A stretch of DNA of 64,000 nucleotides from Symbiodinium natans (taxonomy: Eukaryota; Sar; Dinophyceae; Suessiales; Symbiodiniaceae), in assembly GCA_905221605.1 (NCBI GenBank), contig CAJNDS010000207.1, forward strand, positions 126,001 to 190,000. Direction: 5' to 3'. The notes below the pieces were generated by a model that saw only the letters and a program-made list of their open reading frames with translations, made no database searches and was not told the DNA's origin. Both the position numbers and the translations under genes were made by a program. Below are positions 47,051-58,584 of this stretch, one piece after another; the stretch's first letter is position 1, and each line of letters begins with the position of its first letter.

Positions 47051-49630
47051 ACATCCAATGATCCATCATGTGAGGGGCTTGCGGAGTTCGGCGAGTGTTC
47101 AGGGGTCACGAGTATTGGCCTTACTACAGTACTATGGCGGTAGCAACAGCTCCCTCCCAAGGTCAATCGCAGGGTTCTCGATGGCTTTTGCGTATCGGCA
47201 AGACAGAACGTTGTTCCAAATTTGGAGCTTCAGTCTGTTTACGCTCGTGGTTGGTTCAAACAGCTGGGCTGCTGGAGGTTATTGGGTGCGTGCTCTGTTT
47301 GCAGGTCCGCGTTCGTGCGTCTCGGATCCTCCTACGCCTGGGCCAAGTGAGTCAGGAGGCCGAGCAAAGCTTATCATTAGCACTATCTGATTCTGCATCC
47401 CGGGAAAGTTGGAAACTCGAGATCTTCGAGCCCTGTTTGCCTTGTTACAGTCGAGCCGCGAGCCCCCGCAGTTGGAGGCTTTTGGCCGGAGCCACGGAGG
47501 GCAAAATGGGCATAGGCACAGTTCGGAGCTGCGCAGCTCGCGTAGACTGGGCCTCCAGAAGCATGATGCCAAAGAAAAGGATTTCCAGCCTACCAAGCCT
47601 GTTTGCATCTGATTGCTGAGGCCCGCGCGCCCACATTCTTGAGGCATGCCTTGCTAAATACGAAATGGACAGCTAAAGTGGCGAAAGCATGGACCATAAA
47701 TAAGTTCACGACCCCCCAACCAGCGCTTGTTTCTAAGGGATTGGTTGAATTTTGGGTGGAATGTGTGATCACTTGCAGTTGGACCGCTATGTAGTTGTTT
47801 TCTGTGTGAGTTTGCAGCTGAAGTGCAAGCATCGTGAACTCAGCACGCATCGGCATGTAGGAAACACATCACCTTGCCTATGACTTCCGCCTGCCTCGAA
47901 GGTGCTGATGCGGCACTCTGAAGCTTCCCAGGCAGAATGGGAGCGAACATGGACAAAGAGTATGCACTGCTCGTAGCCAACAAAACCGAAACTGTACGGC
48001 AAGCGTCGGCGTTGTTTTTCCAACGTGCACAGGAAGGTGCCAGCCACCGTGTCTCACAGACGCGGGAGCATTGTCGGCACCTTGAGCGCTTGTTCACGAT
48101 GCTTCTTGATGGGGTTAGAAGCTGGAGGTCATGCAATTCATGCATGATTCAATTGGCCGACAGCAGCTTTTCGCCCTTCAAGGCAAAGCGCAGACTGCTC
48201 ACATTGCTGCTGGCCGCTTGGCTGAGGAGCGCCATGGCCACTGAGTGGTTCATGCGCTTCCTGCAGTGCAAATTATGGCAACCGTTGGGTTCTTGCGTCT
48301 TCTTGCAATGCGATGCTGCAGGAGCCTTGCGTCAACCAGCAGACTTTGCAGGACTTGGGAGAGCTGCCTCACAGTGTCTCCTGGGGAGCTTTCAACCCTG
48401 GACTCCACAACTCGCTGGGATTTTGAAGCGGCATGCGACATGCTCCTACCACACGTTCCTGTACCGAAAGAGCATCCTCAGCCCCGGTGAAAAATCTCGG
48501 CTTAGAAGAACGCACACTGGAGTTGACAGGACTTCTGTGAGAAGGTTGGGACTCTTGCAGAGAGTCGCCACTTCCTGGGCCTCAAGGTGGGGCTCCACCT
48601 CTCAGTGAACGGTGACAAGCTGCTGACCCTAATTTTCTTGATGTACGTTAAAACTTGTTTTTTAATACAAGGCACGCATAGCAGGCCATCATCATCAGTA
48701 TCTGAATGTATATCGGAGACTCGCCCTCTGAATTCCAGCACAGCCGCCCCCGCATATGTGTAGGGTGCTCGGTATTCGAGAGAGAGAGGGAGGGCGAGAG
48801 AGAGAGCTGACCCATGGGTCTGTTCAGGGATTCATAGGTTCAGGGAGTCACTGGATCTTTTCAGGGCAAAGGGCCCCGTCAAGCATCTCGAAGCTCCAAA
48901 GCTGACGAGTCCGACGATCCGACAAACCTGAACCGCAAAACCGTCTGCGCCAGATGAGCAGCCTGAACAACGGCCTGGAGGACCGGGAAGCGCAAGAGAG
49001 GGCTGCACCACACCTGCACATTCCGTACGCAGGAGACACGGCAGATCTGCAGTCCGACGGTTGAGTAACCGTGTTTCACGACTTTCTTTGAGTGATATTC
49101 AATCACGAGCGGATGGACGACACTACTACTGATCGCTACTTCTGGATGCTGTGCATGCTAGACACAGCGACTGCCAGGCCCTTGGGGCCAGCCTCGACCA
49201 GCGACGTGTAAAGCACGGCCTTCCTGGCTTGATTCCGCCAGATGCGGTGCCATTGAGGGCGAATCATGGTAGTGTGGGGCTTGGTTTCGGCCGTTAGAGT
49301 TGCGGATTCGGACTTCTCGGGGCTTGAAAGAAGATGTCCGTTCTGACACCGGAACCCTGAGACTCACTGAGAGCGGCCTCCAGCTTAGAGTTTTTGAAGT
49401 TAAAGTATTTGAATCGCAGAACACACAACCAGAGCGCCCCTACTTTCCCATTCTTTCCATGCAAGCACGTACGAGTTTTGCACAACAACTCTGCAACTCC
49501 AATCGTTTTCTGAGCCGCGAGAGCAATGGGCATCGCCACGGGCATATCGAAAACAAGACCAAGACCTTCCCAAGCGAGGGCCACTCGTTGCATTCATGGC
49601 CAAATCGCATTTTGGCATGCTTTGGTCAAG
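47051..49630. other. Weak coding candidates only
   Basis: 47409-47612 (METRDLRALFALLQSSREPP) and 48537-48640 (KVGTLAESRHFLGLKVGLHL, then SVNGDKLLTL) look exon-like. A 223-codon open frame at 47937-48608 overlaps other open frames and has no motif. 48779-48807 is a GA microsatellite. 48810-49630 shows nothing clear. Confidence 0.3.
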
Positions 49631-50826
49631 ATGCGGCGAGTTCCAGTGGCGCTGGCTTGGCTGTTGGTGCTGGCCTGGATATACCCATGGATCTCCACTT
49701 TTGCCTTGCCCAACCCTGCCCGTGACAGGCAAATTGCAAAGTTTAACGCAGCTGTCGAGGCTGGCTCCACCCCTGAAGTCAGGGAGATGCTGCGCCATCG
49801 GAATTCATTCGGCCTGGCCAATGCCTACAAGGTTGGCGAGCCCCCACTGTACTTGGCAGCGGAGCACGGGCACGCTGACATTGTGCACATGTTGCTAAAA
49901 GCACGGGCTGACAAGGACCGGGGCAGCATCCATGACGGGGCCACGCCTCTAAAGGCGGCAGCCGGCCATGGCCACGCAGAGATCGTCAGCTTGCTGCTAG
50001 CAGCTGGCGCTGACAGCAACGGGACGAGCGCAGCTGACAGTGACTTTTATGCTTCCTCGCCCCTCTTCGACGCAGCAGACGGAGGTCACAGCGACGTGGT
50101 GCGCTTGCTGCTGGAGGCCCGGGCCGACAAGGACTCCACTTCACCATGTGACTGCTCTGCTCTTCTCGGCCTTCAATTAGATCTCTTCTCCACTCACCAG
50201 AAATGTGCTGGTAATTAGGCAGCGTAGTAGAGCTGTGTATGTGAGGACATGCGATGCAAATTCATACAATTTAGGTCTTCTCAAGCAAAATTTGAATGTT
50301 TGAGTTAAAGTTTAGATAGAAGCAGGACAGTCTCGGGGAGTTCTCGATGGGAACTCCCTTGGAAGCAGCGGCAGCGAGGGGCCATGCAGAGATCACGCGC
50401 CAGCTTCTCGAGGCAGATGCTGACATGGACAAGGCTGGCGTGGACCGCTCGACGCCTCTGACTGTGGCTTGCCGTGAAGGCCACGTCGAGATTGTACGCT
50501 TGCTCTTGGAGCGAGGGGCTGACAAGAACAAGGTGGGTGGAGACAACGGACAGGATGTCACAACGCCGCTGCATGCGGCCACCCTCCAAGGGCACATGGA
50601 GATCGCTCGCTTGCTGGTGCAGGCCGGCGCTGACACGGACAAGGGCCCTGAGGATCCTGCGGACATAAGCTGGTGCGAGGATTCGACTCCTTTGCAGTCG
50701 GCATCTCAGAGTGGTGACACAGAGATGATGCGCCTCCTGCTGGAGGCGTGTGCCACCAAGGAGGCCAAGAAGCCAACGATCTCCGAGGATCCCACAGACT
50801 CTCAAGCTAAAGGCTCCAAAGACTGA
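49631..50826 (+). CDS. Ankyrin-repeat protein with signal peptide, two exons
   Basis: Start chosen at ATG 49631 because it opens a signal peptide or anchor (MRRVPVALAWLLVLAWIYPW); 35 in-frame codons upstream are not needed. Exon 1 (49631-50149) holds about three and a half ankyrin units (PPLYLAAEHGHADIVHMLLK; TPLKAAAGHGHAEIVSLLLA; SPLFDAADGGHSDVVRLLLE). Exon 2 (about 50341-50826) holds four more (TPLEAAAARGHAEITRQLLE; STPLTVACREGHVEIVRLLL; TPLHAATLQGHMEIARLLVQ; TPLQSASQSGDTEMMRLLLE) and ends in a polar tail with TGA. Only phase 0 acceptors exist upstream of exon 2, and the fitting donor is GA at 50150. Ankyrin stacks bind proteins; the leader suggests secretion, membrane anchoring or organelle entry. 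Confidence 0.85.
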
Positions 50827-51499
50827 TTTGCATCAAAGCGAAAGGGGCCGCTACACTGCTAGACTTCATGCCTGTGCTAGCCTCAGCTGTAGCATGTACC
50901 TCTTGCGACGTGGAGCACGAAACTCTCGGTCCGGTCCTCCGAAGCTCGTTTACCTTCTCACAACCCTGACCGAGGTCCTGCCATCTACTGCCAAACCCAT
51001 CCGAACAAATCCTAACCCATTAGAGCTGCGATGGGCCCTCTGCAGCGCATGACTAGACCCAAGTCCCATCAGCTAATTTCAAAATCGATGCGGGCTTACC
51101 GTCACAAACGGTCGCAAACGGTCAGAAACGGTCATGTTGAGCTCTGACTTGCTGGCCAGGCATTGTTGACCAGGATGTCCAGGACGCAAACCTTGACCCT
51201 TGGGCCCTCGAGCCCCAGCGAAGCTCCCAAATCCTCAGCTTTTGTCCCACGTTTTCCCGATGCCATCTGGCTGGAACATGCCGGAACCTTGTGAGGAGCT
51301 CAGCCGGAGCCTTCATGGCATGGCCGGGGACGCCACCAGGCCTGCCTCCTCCGCGGAGAGGTCGGAGAAGAGTTGTAGACTGCAGATGCAGGGCTCCCGT
51401 TGGATCCCGTTGGATCCCCCCCGCCTTTTGAGGGCACATGAGAGGGGCCCTCTGAAGCAGTTTTTGCATGTTTTTGCTTACTGTGGCTTTGCTGTCTGA
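50827..51499. other. No gene recognised
   Basis: Three near-identical AAACGGTC units occur at 51105-51135. Otherwise nothing clear. Confidence 0.35.
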
Positions 51500-53470
51500 G
51501 GAGCGCCGAGGTGCACTCGGAGCTGGCCCACTGTGAGGCCCGGGTGGCCCGAATCTCCCGGACTTGAAGCTCAACAGTGCTCAACTCTTCGACGTTTTTG
51601 AGGCGATGGTTCTTTGATGAGCTAATGGTGTAGGTTTAGAATTGTCAAGTTCAGCAAGTCTGGTGGTGCAGACGACCGTGATTGGTGGGGTCTAAGTGCG
51701 TTCCTAGCCACTCCTGGCCACTCCAGTGGCCTCCAGAATCAACGTCAGTTCAACGTCGCATCCAGGAGTTGAACAGGCAAAGCGTGGCCGAGGCCCATCG
51801 CAAGGGATCCTCGTTCGGCTTTCGGGGTCATTATGGTCGGCCGCCCCACACCCAACACCTGTCACAGGGATTACGGGTGCTTTCGGGCTGAGTGCTCAAG
51901 CGATATGGACAGAAGTCAGAAGAGTGGACGGATAGAGCAAGGTGGAGCAGCTCTCCGCGCAGCTGCGGGAAGCGCAGGCCATACATGCATTTCTTGTGCC
52001 TCCAACGTGCGGGCATAAGCTCTTGCCGGCGCTGACGTCGAGATTCGTGCGAAAGAGTTATCGGGATTTCGGAGCACCCGACTTGGAAATGTAATCCTCT
52101 CCCTGTGTTTCCCCTGCAGGCTTGGAACCAGAACTCCGCCTCCAAAGTCAAAGAGGCCTGAGACATTGTGTTGGAGTAGAAGCCGCTGGCGTCATGACTT
52201 CACGAAGCTTGTGGAAGAAGGGGAAGGTGGGGTGAAGTCGCAGACTCTCTGCAGAGTGGCTGCAGGCAGAAAGACACACAGCTGAGCTCAGCTCCAAGGA
52301 GGCAGAAGATGCCCTGAAACCATCTGAAACCCTAAAAGCAACTCTCGGGAAGGCTGTTGCACGCTGTTGTGCTGTACTGTAGTGATCTGTAGTGTGAGTC
52401 CGTTGCAAGACACGCTTTTTCTGTACCAGTACTGAAGATCCATGAAGCCCACCGCGAATGCAGGCAGAGCTAGCCGACTTCTGCAACCATGCTCCTGCAA
52501 AGCTGCAGCAGTGCCAGGCCAGCAGTGATAGCGGCAACATAATAAAGTGCAGGCTGACTCAGGCTGCGTGCCAACTGTGGGCAGTGGCTTCTGGAGATCT
52601 GAGCTCAGTAGTCCTGACCTAGGGTTAGTCTGCTGAGGCGTCTTCGTGAAGCTGCCTCAAAATCTAAGATCCATGAGACTCATGGTTCTGCATGACGCAG
52701 AAACTTTGGCAGGCGCGCCTCCTCGATGTGGAGAGCCAGCGTGCAGATGCGACAGCGCGCTGCGCCGCACTGGGCCTGGAGGTGGGGCCTTGAAACTGGA
52801 TACCTCATGATAGTAATGAACATTAATGAACCACCATGAAACCCCTGACCCCCGACAAGGCCCCTTTCCAATTCAGGCGGACCGTTTCGAGCGCCGCACC
52901 GCGGCGCTGCGCGGCGCCATGTCGGAGGCGTCGGCAGCGCTTGTGGCGCTCGAGGACGTCGGCCCGGCGCCCGAACACCATGCGTTTTGCATGTAATGCT
53001 TACTCGGGCCATTTTCCTGCGACGACGCAACGCACAGCAGCAAACATCAAACTCGCATGAGGTCGCGAGTTGGAGGTACTGAAATCATCCCTCAACTCTG
53101 AGCCCGTCCCTGAGGGCCGTGACTTCACATGATTTTGCAGTGTCGCATACTGCAGCTATCTGTCATTCCAGTACGGACTGCGGCAACTGCGGCGCTGAGA
53201 AGCCTTCGCATGCTTTGGGGCTCAGGCTTGTCATGAGCGCCGGCGAGGCTGTTCCGGTTGCTCTACGGTAGGCACAAGACAGCAGTATTGAAGGATGTTG
53301 TGATGATGGCTTTGTGCAGTCGTCGAACAGCTTGCGAAGCCCGCTCATGCGAGCAAGAATCGCGAACACGCAAAGGGGATCGAAAGCACTATGAAAGCTT
53401 TCAGACTTTCAGGTGGAGAAGCTGAAAAGCCTGGAGGCTCGGCTGGCCCCTGCCAAGCCGGGCAGGATGA
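51500..53470 (+). CDS. Series of short coiled-coil exons (unknown protein)
   Basis: Five separate exon-like segments encode charged heptad-style helices. About 51500-51559: SAEVHSELAHCEARVARISR. About 51943-51985: VEQLSAQLREAQA. About 52247-52375: LQAERHTAELSSKEAEDALK. About 52878-52998: ADRFERRTAALRGAMSEASA and ALVALEDVGPAPEHH. About 53415-53465: VEKLKSLEARLAPAKPG. Most follow an AG acceptor. They share strand and character, and fit a large structural protein built from many small exons. One gene or several cannot be decided here. Boundaries are approximate. Confidence 0.45.
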
Positions 53471-53898
53471 GGCTCCCAGTCTGCGCCTGCTGAAAATTGC
53501 CATTGCTGTAAGATATCGGCAGTTCCGTTATCATTATGCGTGCATGTCACAAGATTAATGTCGCAATGTAAGTCAAGGCCAGCTGAGTGTGAGTGGTGAG
53601 TGGAGACTTCCGGGCGGTGCATGCTTCTTTGATCGTGGGGCCAATCTCAAGATGCAATGGGAGGCGCTCGGCCAGCAATACCACGGAGGCTCCGTCCATG
53701 CACAAACTTTCCATGGGCAGAGCCATCGCAGGGGCCACGCTGCCTCTGCCTTTAAGGAGGAGCAAAGCGATGCTGGGCTCGTTTCGTCCAGCAGTCGTGA
53801 GGCGCGCCCTAGAAGTCCAAGTCAGAGTTTCGGGACAGATTTTAAGCATCCGCCACACCATTCCCTGCATCGTCACAGACCTCTCTTTCTGCGGATTT

Positions 53899-53939
53899 TG
53901 TCTTGCCATGTCTTGCCATGTCTTGCCATGTCTTGCCTC
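53899..53939. repeat. Four-unit 10-base tandem repeat
   Basis: TGTCTTGCCA repeated about four times. Confidence 0.9.
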
Positions 53940-53961
53940 TGAGCATCTGAGCTGACTTCAG

Positions 53962-55596
53962 GTGCTCACGTGCGACACGGAGCCCCCAACTTGGGATGAC
54001 TCCCAGGCCGAACAGGAGCGAAGCAGCCAGAGATCAGCTTCCAGCTTTGCATTTGCCAATGCTAGGAATGCCAGGAATGCTGCTCTCCGGATGCTCGAGT
54101 TGACTGCTACGTGTGCCCGTGAACTCTCGATTTCCTTCCAGGAGTTCCGGGATAACCTGCACTTCCGCTCCTTCAAGAAGCTGCGCGACGAGCTGGGGCC
54201 TTGAATGGGTTTTGAGACTGTCATCTGAGCTATCTGCCATCGCCAGCAAGCCGAGCCACCCGAAACCGGCGACACCCAAGGAAGGAGCGGTCATGGCGCG
54301 AGGAGAAGAAATGGTTGCAGGACTGCCATACCGTGGAATCATCTAGGCAGAGTCTTTCCACAGAACTTGATACAAGCATACTCAGTAGAATGCGCACTTT
54401 TTTCGACTGAGATGTTGTCTTGGTGTCCGGAGGAGTGCATGCAACACGCAGAGGCCGCAGCCGCCAAGTTGGAGGAGCAGCCTGGGCTCTCAGTCGGTCT
54501 CAGCTTGATCCAAGGCCCCCCCAGGGGCTCTGCACAACTCTGCGCAACCATGCGCAATGCATCTTCTTGCCTTACAGCACGGGGCCAGCTGCTTCTTTCG
54601 AGGTGTCGCTCTGAGGTGTACACGGTGTTGCTTGATGGTTCAATGCAAGCCATGTCCTCCAGGGCGCCATGCGCAGCAGTGTTATTGCAGATATTCCTCA
54701 GCTTCTTGCCGAAATCCGATGCTTCACGCGCTGCAGTCCAGCCTGAAACCCCAAGAGCCATAGCACCATACAGGGGTTTTGAGCGGGCTTTTCGCAAGGA
54801 TAACTAACAATGTCAAGCCCTAGAGGCGTTCAAAGCTCAGCCGAGGCGCAGAGAGGCCCAGAGGTTGGATCACCAATCTACAGCCGAGGAGGACGTCTTC
54901 AGTACTTCTTCAGCGTTCTTGGGGTTGAGTCCAACATCAAAAAGATCAGTGGGACGTCTTGAGTGTAGTTGTGCATCGGAATTTCCAAAGGTCCCACACC
55001 AAGCAAGATCTCGATTCTATCCGGTCCTCAGGGCGAGCTCAGGAAGGAGATCGGCAGTCTCGAGGATGTGGAGGCCCAATCCAGAGCGACCATCACATGG
55101 GTTCGAGGATGTTTGCGGAGTTCGTGGGCTCGAGTGTCCAGCGTGACCATGTGTCACCTAAAGCCGCCCCGAGCCCAGCAACCTCCGTAAAAGCCGTGCC
55201 TGTTCGGGTTCCTTGTTTTGTGAGTGTTTGGAAATTTCGAGTCCCAGGGCCACGCGCAGCGGCATCTGGACGCCCGAGCCGTGGACTCGGTTCATCACTC
55301 CGCGAAGACCTTGAGAGCTAGAGCCTGCCCATATAAGCGTTACAAACAATCGCCCCAATCCCGCACTCCCGAATTCTGAAATACTCGTATTCTGAAGAAA
55401 TTTATGAAAGTACCTGTAGTGGTCCGCTAGATTTCGGGCTCCTCTTTTGCAAGGCGTCCCCTTTCGCAAGTGTGTCTATCTGGGGGCCCTCTCTTTGAAA
55501 TCTGCTGACCGAGCTTCTCACGAGGCCGCAGCCGACGCAGCTCGGGCCTCCCAGCGGGAGCTGGCGACCATGGCTGCCGAGGCACAACGGAGATAA
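53962..55596 (+). CDS. Further coiled-coil or helical exons
   Basis: About 53962-54201: TEPPTWDDSQAEQERSSQRS, later FAFANARNARNAALRMLELT and FRSFKKLRDELGP. About 54437-54483: ECMQHAEAAAAKLEEQPG. About 55030-55090: GELRKEIGSLEDVEAQSRAT. About 55494-55595: KSADRASHEAAADAARASQR and ELATMAAEAQRR. The alternation of Ala with Glu/Arg is typical of long coiled coils. They probably continue the upstream series. No diagnostic domain such as a motor head or SMC hinge is seen. Confidence 0.42.
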
Positions 55597-55677
55597 CGGA
55601 GGGAGGACGGGCGTGTAGAATGCTTTTAGATGTTTTGGGGACAGTACTAGGAGCATGGTAGGGCTTTAGAGGGTACT

Positions 55678-56010
55678 GTTGTTCCCCACTCTCGGTGTGG
55701 AGTTTGCTAGAGTTTAAACTCAACTCTTCTCCTCGCCCGGTCTACTCCTCGCCCAGAGAGTGCCAGCCTAATCCCAAAGTGTCCCTGCAGTGCGTAACCC
55801 GAAAGTGTCCCTGGAGTGCCCGACCCCAGAGTGTCCCTTTCTTGGAGTGCCCACCCCCGAAGTGTGCCTGGAGCACCCAACCCGCCTTGGAGTGCCGAGT
55901 GTTTCTGAAGCACCCAACCCGGAGTGCCCAACCCCAGAGTGTTCCTGCAATGCCCAATCCCGGAGTATTTCTACCCAGAGAGGGTGGGGATGTTCGAAGT
56001 AAAATAATTT
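55678..56010 (+). repeat. Minisatellite-bearing dispersed element, copy B
   Basis: Same orientation and layout as 9813-10325. 5' block GTTGTTCCCCACTCTCGGTG, then TTTAAACTCAACTCTTCTCC and CGCCCGGTCTACTCCT; a shorter, more diverged minisatellite (units like GTGTCCCTGGAGTGCCCGAC and GGAGTGCCCAACCCCAGAGT); and 3' block GGTGGGGATGTTCGAAGTAA plus AATAATTT. It falls between two coiled-coil exons, so it probably sits in an intron. Confidence 0.85.
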
Positions 56011-56588
56011 ATTGGGGTTTGAGGGTTTGTTTTTTGTTTCACGGTTCTTACGATGGTCGCTCATCGTCATCAGAATGGTCAACCGAAACTGAAACAAGCA
56101 TCTCTGGGTTCGGGGTCGTCGCCCTGCTGTCGTGCCATACCCGCCCCATTGTCTTTCGACCCTTGCCTGTTCGTTTAGTGTCAAGTGTGCCAGTGCTCAC
56201 AAGGCCGGGGCCGGGGTCGACCCCGCTGTCGTTGCTCGCATGTCTACAGTTTCCCTGAACTCATCCAGGGCCACTGGATTAGATTGCCATGGCAAAGATT
56301 CACTCCAAGCCGTGGAAAGGCTATTTCAATGCTCGCATTGTCGTTTCCGCACACATCACTTTAGTAAAGGAAATGCGGCCTCGTGGAAGCAGAGATGCCT
56401 CGGCGTGTCCTGGCATGGAAACCTCGGGAAAACGATTTTGCTGTCGAGACTCCTCTCGAAGTTCTCGGACTGGATTCTCCATGTTATATATCAAATTCCC
56501 GCACTCCCCTCCAAACGGCGCGTCAACCTTGTCGGATTTTAAAGACTTAGCAGTAGTAGATTTCGATGATCATTCAAAAAACTGCTTC

Positions 56589-58584
56589 GCCAGAGGCAGC
56601 TGGTGCCGAGTGGGCCGTCAAAAGCCAGCTGGAGAAGGTGGGAGACAAGGGCCGGTTAGTTGGCATGGTATTGCAATTCAGTCTACACTTCCTCTGGCGT
56701 TCACGATCGGCTGAAGACAACTTGCATGAAACCGCGTGGCCGCGTGCAATCAGAGCAATCAGATGCAGGCCCAGGCCAAGGCAGCTCAGGCTCGGCGCCC
56801 CAAATGGTTTGTGCGTGAACGGTCCCTTGCAGCCACAGATGGTCGGAGGGGGCACTCCTGAGCATGCCAGCACGTCGCGATCTTCACACATTGAAGATTT
56901 GGATTCTTTTAACCTGTGGGGCCAGCATTGCAGGATAATGACTGGGCTCATGGGTCTTGCAGGGCAGGTTAGGTACTCAAAATCTGGGCATGGACACTTG
57001 CCGTTGCCATGAAGGCCCGCAAGCGGCTACGACACTTGACCTCATGATAGACCAGAACAGCACAGCATGGCATTTTGCACCTGCTTGAGGCCTGCAACAT
57101 GCCCTTACGCGCGTGTGCATTCCATGCTAGTGCAGGGGATATGTATCATAATGTATCATAGACACACATGGGCACAAGACGGTCCAAGGCGGTCCAGGGT
57201 AACAGCCAAGTAGGCCCTCGAACTCGGCTTAGCACATTTTAGAACGCCATGCCGGTGGAGCTTTGGTTCCAATGCTATTGTGGCTCCGCAAGGCCCTCGC
57301 ATCGCAATGGTTCAGAGTCGCTATTTGGGTGTTTTTGAGGTGGCGCTGTTTGGTTTCGCAGTTGGTCCTTTGCCAATGCGCAGCGATCGCCATGTAACAG
57401 GCCGGGGGACATCCTCAAAGTCGTGGGTCTCGAGCTCAGCAAGACATGATAGACCAGAGGGTTGTTGACTCAGAGAAAGCCCAATGTGTGCGCCGATGTC
57501 GCGATCGCAGGTGCAGATGCAGCACTTGGCTGCTGGAAGCCAGAACTTAGCCTTGCGCAGCTGCATACTACGGCCTGGGGGTTCCCAACCCCCCAACCCC
57601 CCGCCCCCCCCCAAACAAAAGAGCAAATTACTTGAGGTCTCTCTTACATCATTGTCTTTCTATGTCCTTCTCCCGCAACCTTAGTCGAGCGCCGGGCCCT
57701 GCAGGCAGCACTGTTTCCGCTTTGGCAGGTCCCGCTGCGAGCCCGGCATGGCTTTGCTTGCGCTTTGCATGTGCTTTGCTTTCTGGTTTTGGACCATCCT
57801 GGACCTGAAGTGTTGATTGAGTTTATGAGCGACGGGACGCCTCAGCCGCTCTGTGTCCCTTCATTCATCCTCGGCCTCTTGCCGTGTGTGTGTGTGAGAG
57901 AGAGCGAGAGCGAGAGAGAGCGAGAGAGAGAGAGAGAGAGAGAACAGTTTGCTGGGGGCACAGAGGGGGGACCGTCACTGGTAGTTCCTTAAGCCCAATT
58001 GTTTGCCTGGTAACGCCCCATGTTGTGACAGAAACCCCACCCCAGCCGGGCCGCGAAAACCGCGGCCGTCTCGCATGACTCCTGGGACGGGCGCGCCCTC
58101 CGGGGCAGCTCTCCCTTCGGGGGGGGGGCTAAGCGTGTGGAGAGAGAGAGAGAGAGAGAGAGAAAAAAAAAAACATATAGTAGCGACAGTCCCACCTTGA
58201 CAGGCCAGTGCTGCTGAATTCGCCATGCAAGGACGACGAGAGGCTAGAATACAGGTACGTGGGAGCCTCAGAGACACATTGAGAGGTGCAAGCCAGAGTC
58301 GGACTGAACCCTTAGTCTGGGCTTGTAGAAGACTGCCACTATCTGCAGCGTTTCGCAGCAGTTCCCGTTAAGCTTTCGTTCCCCGAAGAATCCCCCAAGA
58401 TGCTCGTATCTGCAAGATGGCTCACGAGGTCCTTGTGCGAGCGGGGGAGGTGGAGTGGGAGGCGCATGAACGTGACGCTCTGTTCGTTGAGGCTTTTCAT
58501 GATTGGCGGTTGCAGTGGAGGACCTTCGTTCTGAGGGCAACGTTGAGCGCGGCGCCTGCTGAGAGTGCAGGGCGTTTGGTGTAG
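56589..58584 (+). CDS. More helical exons, including a readable terminal segment
   Basis: About 56589-56645: EAAGAEWAVKSQLEKVGDKG. About 58210-58252: SAAEFAMQGRREARIQ, ending at a GTACGT donor. 58417-58584 (ATG to TAG, 55 codons): MAHEVLVRAGEVEWEAHERD, ALFVEAFHDWRLQWRTFVLR, then a polar tail. The last segment ends in a genuine stop and may be the 3' exon of a gene in this series. Between 56660 and 58200 I see only microsatellites and unassigned sequence. Confidence 0.4.
57893..57944. repeat. GA microsatellite
   Basis: GTGTGTGT passing into (GA)n with CGAG interruptions. Confidence 0.9.
58139..58175. repeat. GA microsatellite with poly-A tail
   Basis: (GA)n of about 11 units followed by an A run. 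Confidence 0.9.

Noticed and set aside
47937-48608. 223-codon + strand open frame
   Set aside because: Kept only as a weak candidate: no domain, no signal, and alternative frames over 48245-48490 look equally or more protein-like.
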